64,000 nucleotides of DNA, taken from Oopsacas minuta (taxonomy: Eukaryota > Porifera > Hexactinellida > Lyssacinosida > Leucopsacidae). The notes beneath the pieces are model-generated. The model ran no database searches. It had not been told where the DNA came from and saw nothing but the letters and a program-made list of their open reading frames with translations. Positions 36,015 to 46,622 of this stretch are shown here, one piece after another; within the stretch, counting starts at the first letter, position 1; every line of letters starts with the position of its first letter. Both the position numbers and the translations under genes were made by a program. The stretch is from positions 620,001 through 684,000 of the forward strand of contig JAKMXF010000310.1 in NCBI GenBank assembly GCA_024704765.1, given 5' to 3'.

Positions 36015-36498
36015 GCTTCATCCCTAGATTGGGTTTTTCGAAATTAACGTTGGAGACACTGATTTATTTCTCTGGGCTAGCCCCAAATATAACCCTAATT
36101 ATATTGGCTATTACAGTAGTCTGAACAGATATTTAATGGATTATCGTGAATGATATCCCTGTGGGATGTGTACCAGTGTCTTTCACAGCGTAATTTGTGT
36201 TGTGGGTTCAGATTTTTGTACATTAGCTCTAGTTCTAGCCCAAATCGTTTTCCCGTGTATTCTTCAGGGCTAGGAAGTATATTATGGATTATCCCACTTC
36301 ATACCTAGATAGATTATAGGACAGGGATAATCTGCGCTTTTACATCAACCGGAAAAGACCGGGCTAGAGTAATCCGGTAAAATAATAACTATTCCGGGCT
36401 GCCATGGCATAAATGTATGTTGAAAGTTTAGGAAATTAACTTTCAAAATGAAACAACAAACATACAACCGATGATGTAATAAAATATATTTAGCTTGC
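36015..36498. other. Short gene-free spacer upstream of the NHL-like gene
   Basis: Sequence after the end of duplicated block Z that is not shared with the other copies. Nothing is recognised beyond the likely promoter of the gene starting at 36499. Confidence 0.3.
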
Positions 36499-37425
36499 AT
36501 GAAACGATCCTCCAATAAAGAAGAGAGTCCTAACAAGTCAGCTAAGAGAGAAAAAGAAATTTCTACAAGAAATACACACAAATATTCGTTCAAGAATTCT
36601 TACAGAGAGTTCTCTACATCTACAGGTTACCAACAACATCATGCTATTTCCCTCAATACAACTAACCAGTTACTTGCTGTATATGTAGTTTACAGAACTA
36701 CAATAAATATCTACACAACTGATGGCTACCTCGTAACAATATTCAAAGTAGTTGGCGATACATTTTTATCTATGTATAAGAGTTTCATTGGACTACATTT
36801 TTCAGATCATATGATTGTATATTCCTGCGTAAATTCTAGTTCTGATGGATTGATTCGTATAAATGATTATAATATACGACATGTTCAACTCCTTGAATTA
36901 GGCTGTATTGAATGTGATGGAAATAATATCTATTTAGCCAATAAAACATATCTACATGATACGAGTATAGATATCCTTTCACATGATGTTGAATTCATTA
37001 GAAAATTTGAAGCTTATTCCGGATATCCAATAGCTATTAAAGTAAGAGGAGATGATATGATAATGCTTGATGCAATCTCATTAGTTAGAAAGATAGCTAA
37101 TAAATTCAGATTAATTGACAAAAGATTAATTCAGATTCTAGAATATTCCTTGTCGAGTGAGCAACTAATCCGAACTATCAAATTAAACACTGAAGCTATG
37201 CCCTTCCCGACTTACTTGTGCTTCGATCAATTTCATAATTTATTAATCGGAAATGACTCTTCAAAGGAGTTCGCTATCTTGTATCGAGGTGGCAGAATTT
37301 CCTATCGCAAGATGAATCAGAAAGATCCCATTGTCAGGTTTGCTGGACTAGAAGTAACAGATAAGTTAGAATTGATAAGATTGGAAAAGTACACTGGGCG
37401 TATCCGGATATACAAGTCTAAGTAA
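36499..37425 (+). CDS. Divergent NHL/beta-propeller-like protein, single exon
   Basis: A 308-codon frame from an ATG. It opens with a basic, Lys/Ser-rich tail (MKRSSNKEESPNKSAKREKE), possibly a nuclear signal. The rest is built from repeated beta-strand-turn units such as 'ISLNTTNQLLAVYVVYRTTI', 'IECDGNNIYLANKTY' and 'PTYLCFDQFHNLLIGNDSSK', ending in GRIRIYKSK. This resembles the blades of NHL propellers found elsewhere in this window (53788, 63661), but without the usual crisp G-x-x-x-x-P-x-G-I motifs, so the assignment is tentative. There is no RING, B-box or coiled coil. It lies between the two duplicated MATE blocks and is itself single copy here. Confidence 0.6.
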   Translation: MKRSSNKEESPNKSAKREKEISTRNTHKYSFKNSYREFSTSTGYQQHHAISLNTTNQLLAVYVVYRTTINIYTTDGYLVTIFKVVGDTFLSMYKSFIGLHFSDHMIVYSCVNSSSDGLIRINDYNIRHVQLLELGCIECDGNNIYLANKTYLHDTSIDILSHDVEFIRKFEAYSGYPIAIKVRGDDMIMLDAISLVRKIANKFRLIDKRLIQILEYSLSSEQLIRTIKLNTEAMPFPTYLCFDQFHNLLIGNDSSKEFAILYRGGRISYRKMNQKDPIVRFAGLEVTDKLELIRLEKYTGRIRIYKSK

Positions 37426-39049
37426 TTGAACATTATTTTATAAATTAGAACATAATATTTTAGCTTCAATATTTAATGTTTTTGATTGTGCTGCTACATT
37501 TTACTGTTTACCATATACTATTCTCTAGCATAGTGGCCCAGTATTATTGCATTGGGGGCTTAATTTCGTATATTCGAAAAGCTTTGCTCCAATTCGAATT
37601 AACACAAAATTTCGCTTGTTTTTATGTAAATCGTACTATTTATGAATTACAACCTAACTACTACCCAAGTAGCAGTGAATGTGGATAATACTTGAGACCT
37701 CGAGGCGCAAACGCCGAGTTAATCGCGAAGTGACTAGCCAAAGGCTCGTTCATGCTAAAACAGGAATGGAAATTTAAAGAGCTTGCTGGAATTTTTGCAT
37801 TTGGTTTTGGTGTAAGGTAACACTTTCAATTTCCAACACACTTATCTCTATAACTATGGTAACATTCAATTGACTCGAAATAAGAGCAATAGTCTATTAT
37901 AACTTCAAACTTGAGATATCATCTACGAACTCAACTGCTTAATTGAGATTACGTCTAGTTTAGGGGGTGATAATCATGAAATTACATCTCTCCGAACGAT
38001 ACAGAGATGGTATCGATAGTTTATAATGGAAAGAGACTCATTGGAAGACTATAGGTATCCGAGGTATGGAGCCCCGAATACACAAGTAACACAATAGAAT
38101 ATCGAGGCTGGAGACTGAAATATTCTGAGATCCTCATATCACCTACAGTCAGCTAGCAGAGACACTGGAGCTGATGATCAGGCTTTCGGTGGGTATGGAT
38201 AACCATGAATGGATATCGACCTTCTGGTCATATCCATGGATATTATGGATATTTATATAGTATAAAGTTGTACTTTGAAAATATTCCACCCATTGGGCCG
38301 CTATATACAAAATTACAAGTATAATTAGCAACACAAATTATAAATTATAATCGTGGAAAACTCAAACTAAACGATTAATCATAACAATGCTATGTAGCAA
38401 GTACAGTTCGCCGCCCCTGATTTGGTAAAGGGTGTGGCAGAGAACAACTGCAGGTAGAAAATGTGTCCGTAGGGGGGAAGAATAGGGGAATGAGGACTGA
38501 GAGAGGGCGTATGGACTCCTGTGAGTATGAAATCGGGGTCACGGTAGATGTGGCTTTTATCTAGATTTATATTTGGTACACAGAATAGTGTCAGCTCACA
38601 TAAACAAGAAATGACAATTATGTCGTAATCAATAAAATGCTTTACAGAAGTTACGTTGCATAACTACAATAATCTCACTATATTCTGCTACATAATGCTA
38701 TACAGAGAATAATTCAAAATATATTTCCCCTTTTTTGCAAATCAAACTTTCATGTTATTTACTAAATATATTTTTAGGAATGAATGCTAAAATTCTTACT
38801 AAATAAGGTCTATTTTTAAGTCAATTGTACGATTACAGGTCTTTATTTATGAAGACTTTGAGTGTATACTGTGTTTACAATTTAATCAAATTATAGTCTG
38901 AAAATCCTAAATTTAAGTCTCAAACACAGTTTAGGTAGTTTACCCAATTAAATGAGGCTTAGCACAGTGTAATAACCAGTTTTGACCATAAAATAGGGTT
39001 CAACCCGATTTATACCGGGAGGTGGGTTAAACTAGCCAACTCTGATAAA
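37426..39049. other. Gene-free stretch holding a copy of the TBCA upstream region
   Basis: No gene is supported; the short frames are not convincing. About 38555-38715 matches 46466-46622 (upstream of TBCA) with small indels: both contain GGTACACAGAATAGTGTCAG and AATAAAATGCTTTACAGAA. About 37691-37745 has a palindromic 'CCTCGAGGCGCAA' motif that also occurs near 43127. Confidence 0.5.
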
Positions 39050-40900
39050 AAGTGGCTGCTGTGGGACACTTTTGTATAATTCATAATTTATTGAAATGGT
39101 TTGACGTTGCACATTCAGCAATTTCCCGAATGTACAATGGTTAAATTATATCCTGATTACTTAAAAGTTTAAATACAAATCTAATGTAAATCTGAAAGAA
39201 TGAAAAAGAGCGAGATTTGAGCTTGCTCCATTTTTCTTGGAGCAGGATCCGGAGTGCGCTCCTTTTTCAGGGCTTGATTCCGCGTGCAACTTTTTATGCT
39301 ACCTATGTAGTATTGAGTTATCATATCGAATTTGCATGGAATCCATAATGATTTAATGGTACCGCAAAAGTATTTTGAAATGGTACTGGACTTTTATGCT
39401 TTTTGTCCGATTTTCTACCCAATTAGGTGAAAGTGAAGTTTGATCATGACTAGAGATCTGAAAATTGAGTTTTGTCGGTCAGTAAAACACTTTGATAACC
39501 TCTTGTACAATTTTGAAAATATTAGTGAAAGTCGCTTGAAATCGATGATATTTATCATGCCAGCTCTGACATTAACTATTTTAGCTAATTTCTCCTAAAC
39601 TTTACAAGATTGGTTTTCGAATGTTATTCACAGACAATAACCAACCCCAAACTACTCAATTCAAAGCTTTCAGATTTCTAGACATGATAGAAATACATTT
39701 TTCATCAGAATTGGATGAAAACTGGACAAAAGACGAAAAACCAGAACGTAAAAAGTAGTCAGCGACGTTTGTTTTAGACGAAAGGGGCAACTGATGCACC
39801 CTAACGTATATACATTTTCTGGGATCCCACATTTACCATCGGTTTACGCATGTTTACGCAGGTTTATACTATTCGATTTTTTAATACTTTTTCTACAGAG
39901 AAAATGTTAGAAAAACATGTTTTTGGCCATAATATATAGAATTCCTTCTCCAAACTAAAAGATGTTAGCAGAAGAATACGAAGCAATTACAAGCTTTCCT
40001 CAAGCAAGGTGTGTACCCAATAGCTGTCCTCCAATCTAAGATTACATGTCACGCCAAATGAACTTCAGTGTGAAGGCTTCACAGTATGGAATCGGAGAGG
40101 AAAACAAACTTTTAAGGGTAAAAACACTTGTTCTCCTGTCTGTCCTGTGTTGTTGCTGTTGGAATTCACAATGATTTATGGAAAAACCATAAGAAAGTCC
40201 GATAAGCCTGTTGGAAACATGTAGTGATCGTACGGGAATCCCCACAGAAATTCTATACAGGGGAAGGGAAGGGATGGGAATGGTAATGTCACGCTATTTT
40301 GAGAAATGGTCCGACCGGACAAAATATGGCAACCTCGAAAGGTCCCTGTTTTTATTATATAAAATTGCTCGTCATGATGATTATTGCAGGCTTTAAATGG
40401 TTACCGAGGCCAAATGGGACACTGTAATAAATTCACTCAGTTTTCCGGTCACTAGATCATGAATTTTGACTAAATTCAGAATTACAAATACACTGTAGGT
40501 AATTCATAAAATGTATAAGTACACACAAATCCCTGGAAAAATCTCTCAACTACAGGGTACAAATAAAAGTAGATAAGTAATACACAAATAATACAATTGG
40601 AAAAATATCCATGAGAGCTTATACTTGTGTCGTGTACTTTGAGGTCGGTAACTTGGATGAGTTTGGTCTGATAGGCTTAAATCGAATTGTACTGCTTTGA
40701 CATGACACAAACACGCGAGCAGACACAGACCAGCACATCGGGGTTGCCATAAGAAGGGCATTATATTACTATCATGATATATTTGGTCCCCAATAGTAGA
40801 TCCGACCGAACCATATATGGCGTCATATATGTCCCCCCCCTGACCCCTCTAGTGCAATTTATCCCCAGATAATAAACAGAAGTAAGGAACTAATTCTCTG
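39050..40900. repeat. Segmental duplication, copy B (blocks Z-X joined)
   Basis: Block Z (39050-39270) is followed directly by block X (39276-40900), the reverse of the order in copy A. The join is at '...GCTCCTTTTT' / 'CAGGGCTTGATTCC', where the hAT-like MITE of block X has lost its left end. Block Z here extends further than in copy A and matches copy C to about 45703. No gene lies in this block. Confidence 0.88.
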
Positions 40901-40972
40901 AAGGGGAATATGAAGATTCTGGTCCAATAATACTAATGAGTTAAAATCTCACGCAATAGCTATTATCTAGTA

Positions 40973-41094
40973 CAGTGGTTCTCAACCTGGGGTCCGCGAC
41001 CCTAAACTGTTTTCGTTATGTTTATTGGCAGTGGGCCTGTGGACCCTATAAAAAGAACTAAAGAGGTTCGCGGGAGAAAAGTTGTGAACCAATG
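40973..41094. mobile_element. hAT MITE (122 bp)
   Basis: Starts CAGTGGTTCTCAACCTGGGG. The reverse complement of the end reads CATTGGTTCACAACTTTT. It is flanked by ATCTAGTA (40965-40972) and ATCTAGTG (41095-41102), an 8-bp target duplication with one mismatch. 'CAGTGGTTCTCAACC' is a classic hAT terminus. Confidence 0.75.
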
Positions 41095-43190
41095 ATCTAG
41101 TGTACGACTGTTTCAACGATGTTTGGAATAAGTCCAGCTACAGTGCAACTTCTATAAGTGGGGTCTCTATAAATGGGAACATCTATAAGCGGGGCAATTT
41201 TGGTCCACCTTCATTCATTTCCGTAGAAACGAACCTTGTACGTGGGAATGGGGAATGGGCAAACTTTAGAGATAATTACGCCTCGCACCATTTATCTCCA
41301 TAAGTAGGGAATTCTACTAAAATTTTTCTTGAAAACTAATTTTTGTGTTATATTTTGAAAAAAAACATGTATTAATTGTGATCACCACCACGATGAATTG
41401 AAATTTTGGGATTCTCAGAAGAAAATTTCTTACACATCTTTATATTCAACGAACAACCTTATATTATAATAATCAAATATCCCTGGTTATAGGACATTTA
41501 CATCTGAAATCATAAATGAGGAATGGGGGGTTATCAGGAGATTTGCCGTTCCGACCTCCCCAACTTATAGAGGTTCATAACTGAACAAGTGACAAAATTA
41601 ATCATTTTGATAATAATTTCACTCAAGTCGGGAGTTATTAACACACTTGACGCATGAAAGAGGGCATGAAACAGAAAGGCAAAATAAAAAATTGCAGAAA
41701 CTTGTTTTTTTGTTTAAATGCATTGGAGGATCATACTGAATATAATTGTAATTGTATAAGATACTGTATTTATAAGATGTAAATCAAGGTCACGGGTGGA
41801 TTATGGCATAGGTCCTTGCACATAGGTGAATATCCTACAAAATTATCCAAAAGAGGCTTTATATTTTGGCAGATAGACTTACCTTCGTGCCAAGCAAGGA
41901 TATTTATATTTATATTGGGCAATATCGGATTTCTGGGGCAGAATTCCCTCAAAGGAATCTGGTTTATGGTTCTAACTCGATATTTATCAATGGAAATTTC
42001 CACATATTATAAGGCAATCAAATTCAATTTATGTTTCTGTAACACTGATAAGATTATATTCATTGAAGTAATATAATATATCCTAGATTTGATTATCCAA
42101 TCATCCTTCACATCAACTAAGTTGTTTAACACATTCGCAACGAGTGCTATTCCTAAGTACTGTACCAACTGCCGAGGGCTCACAGTGAAATTCCAAATAT
42201 ACGACGTGACCATGGGCGTAGGAGATCGCAGAGAACGATATAGTAAAATCGTGTTAAAGACTTAAAATATACTATCGAGGGTTAATATGTACATAAATAG
42301 GCGTCGTGCAAGGGTCACTCGATAGGGTTAGGATAAAATTTTAGAATGGAATGTTGTTGCATTCCTAAGGATTTTGGCGTTGCTAGGGGAAATCCTACAA
42401 ATATGATCAATATATATACCAAATGGCTGGAAATTTGAGCTAACACGAATATGATCATAAAATTTGATCTTAAAGAATTTGAATGCGCTAGCCTACATAT
42501 ACCAATATGATCCTCTAATGCATTTAAAACAATAAAACAATTTACTGCAATAGTTTTGGGGTAAGGCCATTATTTTCTTATATTGACCCGTCTATTATTA
42601 TCCACCTAAATTCATAATGGAGAATCCAAAAAATACATTCAAGCGTGTTTTGAAGCTAGTAATGGATATTTCCACATCTTTATACTTTGGAATTTCAAAG
42701 CAGTCCCATAATCCCTCACAGAATATAGCCTCTATATTGTTGGTGGCACTTGTGCCACAAACACATATGGCAGGGAATCAACCAATTATAGGAAAAACGC
42801 CAGTAATGACTTTAGCATCTTCGTATCAATATCGTATAATCATATATTAATGAGTCAGCATGTAAAAATCATCTGTATTCTTATGTAAGATGAGTGGGGT
42901 TTAACTGACACCAAAACAAATTTTGACACAAAACACCGAAAGTCCCAAGTCTTTAGGCTATCCTTGTATTCATGGAAAAATTGGTAAATAATATTTTAGA
43001 TAATCTAATTGAGCACCCCATTTAGTGTCGTCCGCACAAAATTTCTACTTCGTTATACATATTAGATGATCTATAACTTAAGTATCTATCGTGTAGAGAA
43101 AATAGCTCAATTTCGAAGTATACCTCGAGGCGCAATTCTCCGAGGTCATCAAAATCGATGAGCCAAAGCCTCAGAAATATTACTGTGTAT
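41095..43190. other. 2.1-kb stretch between duplicated blocks X and Y, no gene seen
   Basis: This stretch separates X from Y in the B/C copy and is absent from copy A. Small frames such as 42617-42850 (77 codons from an ATG) and 42007-42213 (minus) resemble nothing I know. A motif 'TCTATAAGTGGGGTCTCTAT' near 41152 recurs in related form near 46745, a small dispersed repeat. Confidence 0.35.
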
Positions 43191-45710
43191 GCAATAGTTG
43201 TCATATTAGCAGACATATTATTAATTGCAGTTAGATCAATGTAGTATACGTGTATACAGGAACAAATATTACTATTCCAATGAAGATGAGCAGAAGATAG
43301 CGTAGTACAAGAAGTGACTTTTTGAGAACGGTGTATTGAACTTGTTTGTCAGGATAATCTACTTTAGGCAAAAGTTTTTGTTTGATACTGGCATCTCCCA
43401 AATTTGCATTCTGTAAGACTTTACCAAAAATCTTTCTCCAATCATACAAATACAGAATAAGAATCTCCAGCAAAGCTGAAACTAAGGAACCCGCAGATGG
43501 CATAAGAAAATATCCTACTGCCCTCCATTGGACATAGAAAGATAATAAAAGGCCAAGAGGAGTTGCTATCAATAGATTACACACAAACTGAATTAGCGTT
43601 GCATATACCTGGAGGGAACAAGCCGTTAGGATACTTCTTATGGCAGTTAATATATCTGTTACAATGCAAATACTGAGAATTCGAATTCCAAATTCAATTT
43701 TCACTCTCATCTCTTCGATGGATGTAAAGAGGTTGGAGAGAGGTTCAGCTAAAGAGAATGTCAAAACCCCAAAGCAACACTCAAAGAACACCAGATATAG
43801 AATTGCTATTATCGTTGTTCGCTTTGCCGCTTGTAAATTGCCTCCTCCAAGAAGATTTCCAATTCGAACAGATGTTCCAACTCCATAACCTATAGAACCC
43901 GCTAACGTCACACACCAGATTGTGTTCAGAATTCCCAACATTGCAAATTGCTGAATATCTTTAAGGATAAATCCTATGAAAACAATCGGAGCAATCCTAA
44001 AAATAATAACATCTAGCATTAGTTGTGCTAAACATGCTGATCCATATTTTAACATATGACACCAACCAGTGAGAAATTCAAACGACCAACCATTAAAAAT
44101 CAAGATGTGAATATTTGTCAACTTGATGTAGGAAAACGCCAAGACAGCAACTATATTTGTACTAATAATGTAAGCTAAACCTACACCTTGTATATCTAGT
44201 GGTATCACAACAACTAGCAGATATTGTAAGCAGATATTGCACACGTTCCCTGCAACCATGATACACATAATAGAATATACGATATTCTGAGATTGCAGTA
44301 ATCCGTTTGCTAGTTTGTAGTATATGAAAGCTGGATAACCAAAACAGAACATCGTAGTGTACTGGCCAGCTCCTTTTGCCAGCTCTATGTCTCCAGTGAT
44401 GTAGAGAATTACAGGTGTCACACCTATCCAAACACTCAACAAGGGAAAAAAGCTGAGTGATGCGATTAGCAGAGCTCTCATGAAGTAGGTTCCTACTAAT
44501 ATGTGGTTGTAAGCTCCGTGTGCCTGGGAGCACAGCGTACACATACCAACAGTTATTCCTTGCATTATTGCGTATGCTGTGATTCCTATAATTGTTTGTC
44601 CAAGATAGAGAGCGCTAACCTTTCCGCTAATGTCCGCCCCAGATGTACGAGAGAGGAATATCGTACCTGTTTTTACTTGAATGGCATCGCTAAGGAGGCT
44701 AAATGCTCCAACAATAGCGAGCTTGTTCAAGTAGTATAATTCATTCAAAGTATATTTAATCATGTTTAATACCAAATTTCACTTTATTCTAACAGACTTG
44801 ATTTGCTCTATAAAGTTGTTTTACTTGTAAATTTATTCGTATAGAAATTGAATTTACATTTATATACATCAAAATACACAACTAACGAAACTATAGTATA
44901 TTCAGGGTATTTAACCATGGATTACTTCAATTTATTAAATTTGAAAGGCAATTCCAATATTTTCGATGATATAAAGTTTGGTACATTCTGGCTGGAATAA
45001 ATGTATTATTGATAGTCAATAATTGATACTAACTATATAATCAAACTATGACCTCATTTGATTTACCAACAACAGGGAAATATGTCATCAAACATGTGCC
45101 ATTTTCTAGCTCTGTTTATCGAACGCTGGTGCGAGACTTGGCTCAATGATAGTCACGAAAACTCCTCACTTATGCCTAAAAGATACAAGTTAGTTCGACG
45201 CGATAGAAATAGTGGAGAGAAACACGGAGGAATACTGTTGCTTGTTAATCAAAATTCTTCTCGATGATTTCGTGAGAGACGATTTTCCTATAGGTATTCT
45301 CATGTAGGAATTCCGATAGAAAGAAAATAATTCCCAATCTGATGGCAACCCTGAAAAAAGAATATATTCATCTCAAGAGAATGTATAAGAATTCTCATAT
45401 ATGTAATTCCCATGGGTTTTCCATATGGGAATTCCCATACCCACGGAACCCTGGTATATATATAGTCTCGTCTCGTCTCGTTACTTTTAAAGGTGACTGC
45501 TGTGGGACACTTTTGTATAATTCATAATTTATTGAAATGGTTTGACGTTGCACATTCAGCAATTTCCCGAATGTACAATGGTTAAATTATATCCTGATTA
45601 CTTAAAAGTTTAAATACAATTCTAATGTAAATCTGAAAGAATGAAAAAGAGCGAGATTTGAGCTTGCTCCATTTTTCTTGGAGCGGGATCCGGAGTGCGC
45701 TCCTTTTAGC
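43191..45710. repeat. Segmental duplication, copy C (blocks Y-Z)
   Basis: Block Y (43191-45482) carries the intact MATE gene and its upstream region; block Z (45483-45710) follows. Differences from copy A that I can see: the frameshift site, C for T near 43427, an extra A near 45086, G for A near 45210, and T for A near 45619. Identity over Y is above 99.5 percent by eye. Confidence 0.92.
43231..44763 (-). CDS. MATE-family multidrug/toxin exporter, intact copy
   Basis: MATE proteins (SLC47 in animals) are membrane antiporters that export organic cations and drugs in exchange for H+ or Na+. The frame is 510 codons without introns. The ATG at 44763 (MIKYTLNELYYLNKLAIVG) is used because the four codons before it contain no ATG. 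It has about 12 hydrophobic helices in two halves. The family pattern is visible in the first half (FLSRTSGADISGKVSALYLG, MQGITVGMCTLCSQAHGA) and in the second (IGYGVGTSVRIGNLLGGGN, the usual G-x-x-x-x-x-R-x-G-N-x-L-G motif). Human MATE1 has 570 residues, so the length is normal. About 700 bp upstream is shared with the broken copy at 33582-35113, so both likely carried the same promoter. Subfamily and substrate are not known. Confidence 0.92.
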   Translation of the reverse strand: MIKYTLNELYYLNKLAIVGAFSLLSDAIQVKTGTIFLSRTSGADISGKVSALYLGQTIIGITAYAIMQGITVGMCTLCSQAHGAYNHILVGTYFMRALLIASLSFFPLLSVWIGVTPVILYITGDIELAKGAGQYTTMFCFGYPAFIYYKLANGLLQSQNIVYSIMCIMVAGNVCNICLQYLLVVVIPLDIQGVGLAYIISTNIVAVLAFSYIKLTNIHILIFNGWSFEFLTGWCHMLKYGSACLAQLMLDVIIFRIAPIVFIGFILKDIQQFAMLGILNTIWCVTLAGSIGYGVGTSVRIGNLLGGGNLQAAKRTTIIAILYLVFFECCFGVLTFSLAEPLSNLFTSIEEMRVKIEFGIRILSICIVTDILTAIRSILTACSLQVYATLIQFVCNLLIATPLGLLLSFYVQWRAVGYFLMPSAGSLVSALLEILILYLYDWRKIFGKVLQNANLGDASIKQKLLPKVDYPDKQVQYTVLKKSLLVLRYLLLIFIGIVIFVPVYTYTTLI

Positions 45711-46079
45711 GCGGGAGCGCGCTCCAAAAATGAGGAGTGCTTAATACCTGAAGATTCCATTTTGCCTGCCAGGTTGGTTGACACTTATTATAGTGTTGTC
45801 GCAACTAATGGGAGAACTACCATCAGTTGCGACAGCCTTGTAATATATGTGGGCTTAGCCGCCTAATGAGCTAGCTTTAGCCTCCCAGACCCTCTGATCC
45901 TAGGCATACGAGTATCTATCCCCTAGGCCCCTAAATGAGAATTAAGATGTAGTATATTCTACAGTATTTAGTAGTTAATCACAACAGCATAATCTCGGGT
46001 TTGTAAACCCTAAATTTAATTATCTATGACAACATGAATCTATACAAGATACAAACTAAAACAGTATCTTAATTGACTA

Positions 46080-46421
46080 CTAAACTGGCAGTAAGGGTTT
46101 GCTTGTTGCCAGGACCTCAACAGCATCTTTGTACTCAGTGGTGTCCTGTCTATCTTCTGATGATTTCACGAGCTGTTCTAGAGTCAGGTATCCTTCAAGT
46201 AATCTTTTTTCTGTGTCGGGTATCACATTTTTTGTTTCATCGAGAATAGCCACTGCGTATTTTATTTGACTCTCATCTCCTCCAGATTCTCGTATCTTCT
46301 CAACTTTTGCTGTATTTATTTCCAATTCCTTCAGATAAACTACTTTCTCTTTAGCTACTCTCTTCACTACTCCCGTTTGGATTCTGAGCTGTTTCGTGTT
46401 ATCAGCAGTTACAGTTGCCAT
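46080..46421 (-). CDS. TBCA: Tubulin-folding cofactor A
   Basis: TBCA is a small cytosolic chaperone that holds beta-tubulin after release from the CCT chaperonin. The frame is 113 codons from an ATG (MATVTADNTKQLRIQTGVV), close to the usual 108 residues. It shows the expected three-helix layout: a first helix with 'KQLRIQTGVVKRVAKEK', a middle helix with 'AVAILDETKNVIPDTEKRL', and a C-terminal helix after 'LEQLVKSSED'. There are no introns. The upstream segment 46466-46622 has a second copy at 38555-38715. Confidence 0.93.
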   Translation of the reverse strand: MATVTADNTKQLRIQTGVVKRVAKEKVVYLKELEINTAKVEKIRESGGDESQIKYAVAILDETKNVIPDTEKRLLEGYLTLEQLVKSSEDRQDTTEYKDAVEVLATSKPLLPV

Positions 46422-46465
46422 TATTCTTCTGTAAAATTGTTTTCTAAATGTTATGCCTGAATTAG

Positions 46466-46622
46466 CTATTTATACTTTTATCTAGATATATATTTGGTAC
46501 ACAGAATAGTGTCAGCTTACATAAACAAGAAATGACAAGTCGTAATCAATAAAATGCTTTACAGAAAGTTACGTTGCATAACTACAATAATCTTACTGTA
46601 TAATGCTACAGAGAATAATTCG
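46466..46622 (-). promoter_or_regulatory. Upstream region of TBCA, present twice in the window
   Basis: It begins about 45 bases upstream of the TBCA ATG and is matched at 38555-38715 with a few substitutions and indels. A promoter role is inferred only from position; no TATA box or initiator is clear. Confidence 0.35.

Noticed and set aside
42007-42213. Small membrane-like protein on the minus strand
   Set aside because: No family resemblance, poor start context, and located in unique spacer between duplicated blocks.
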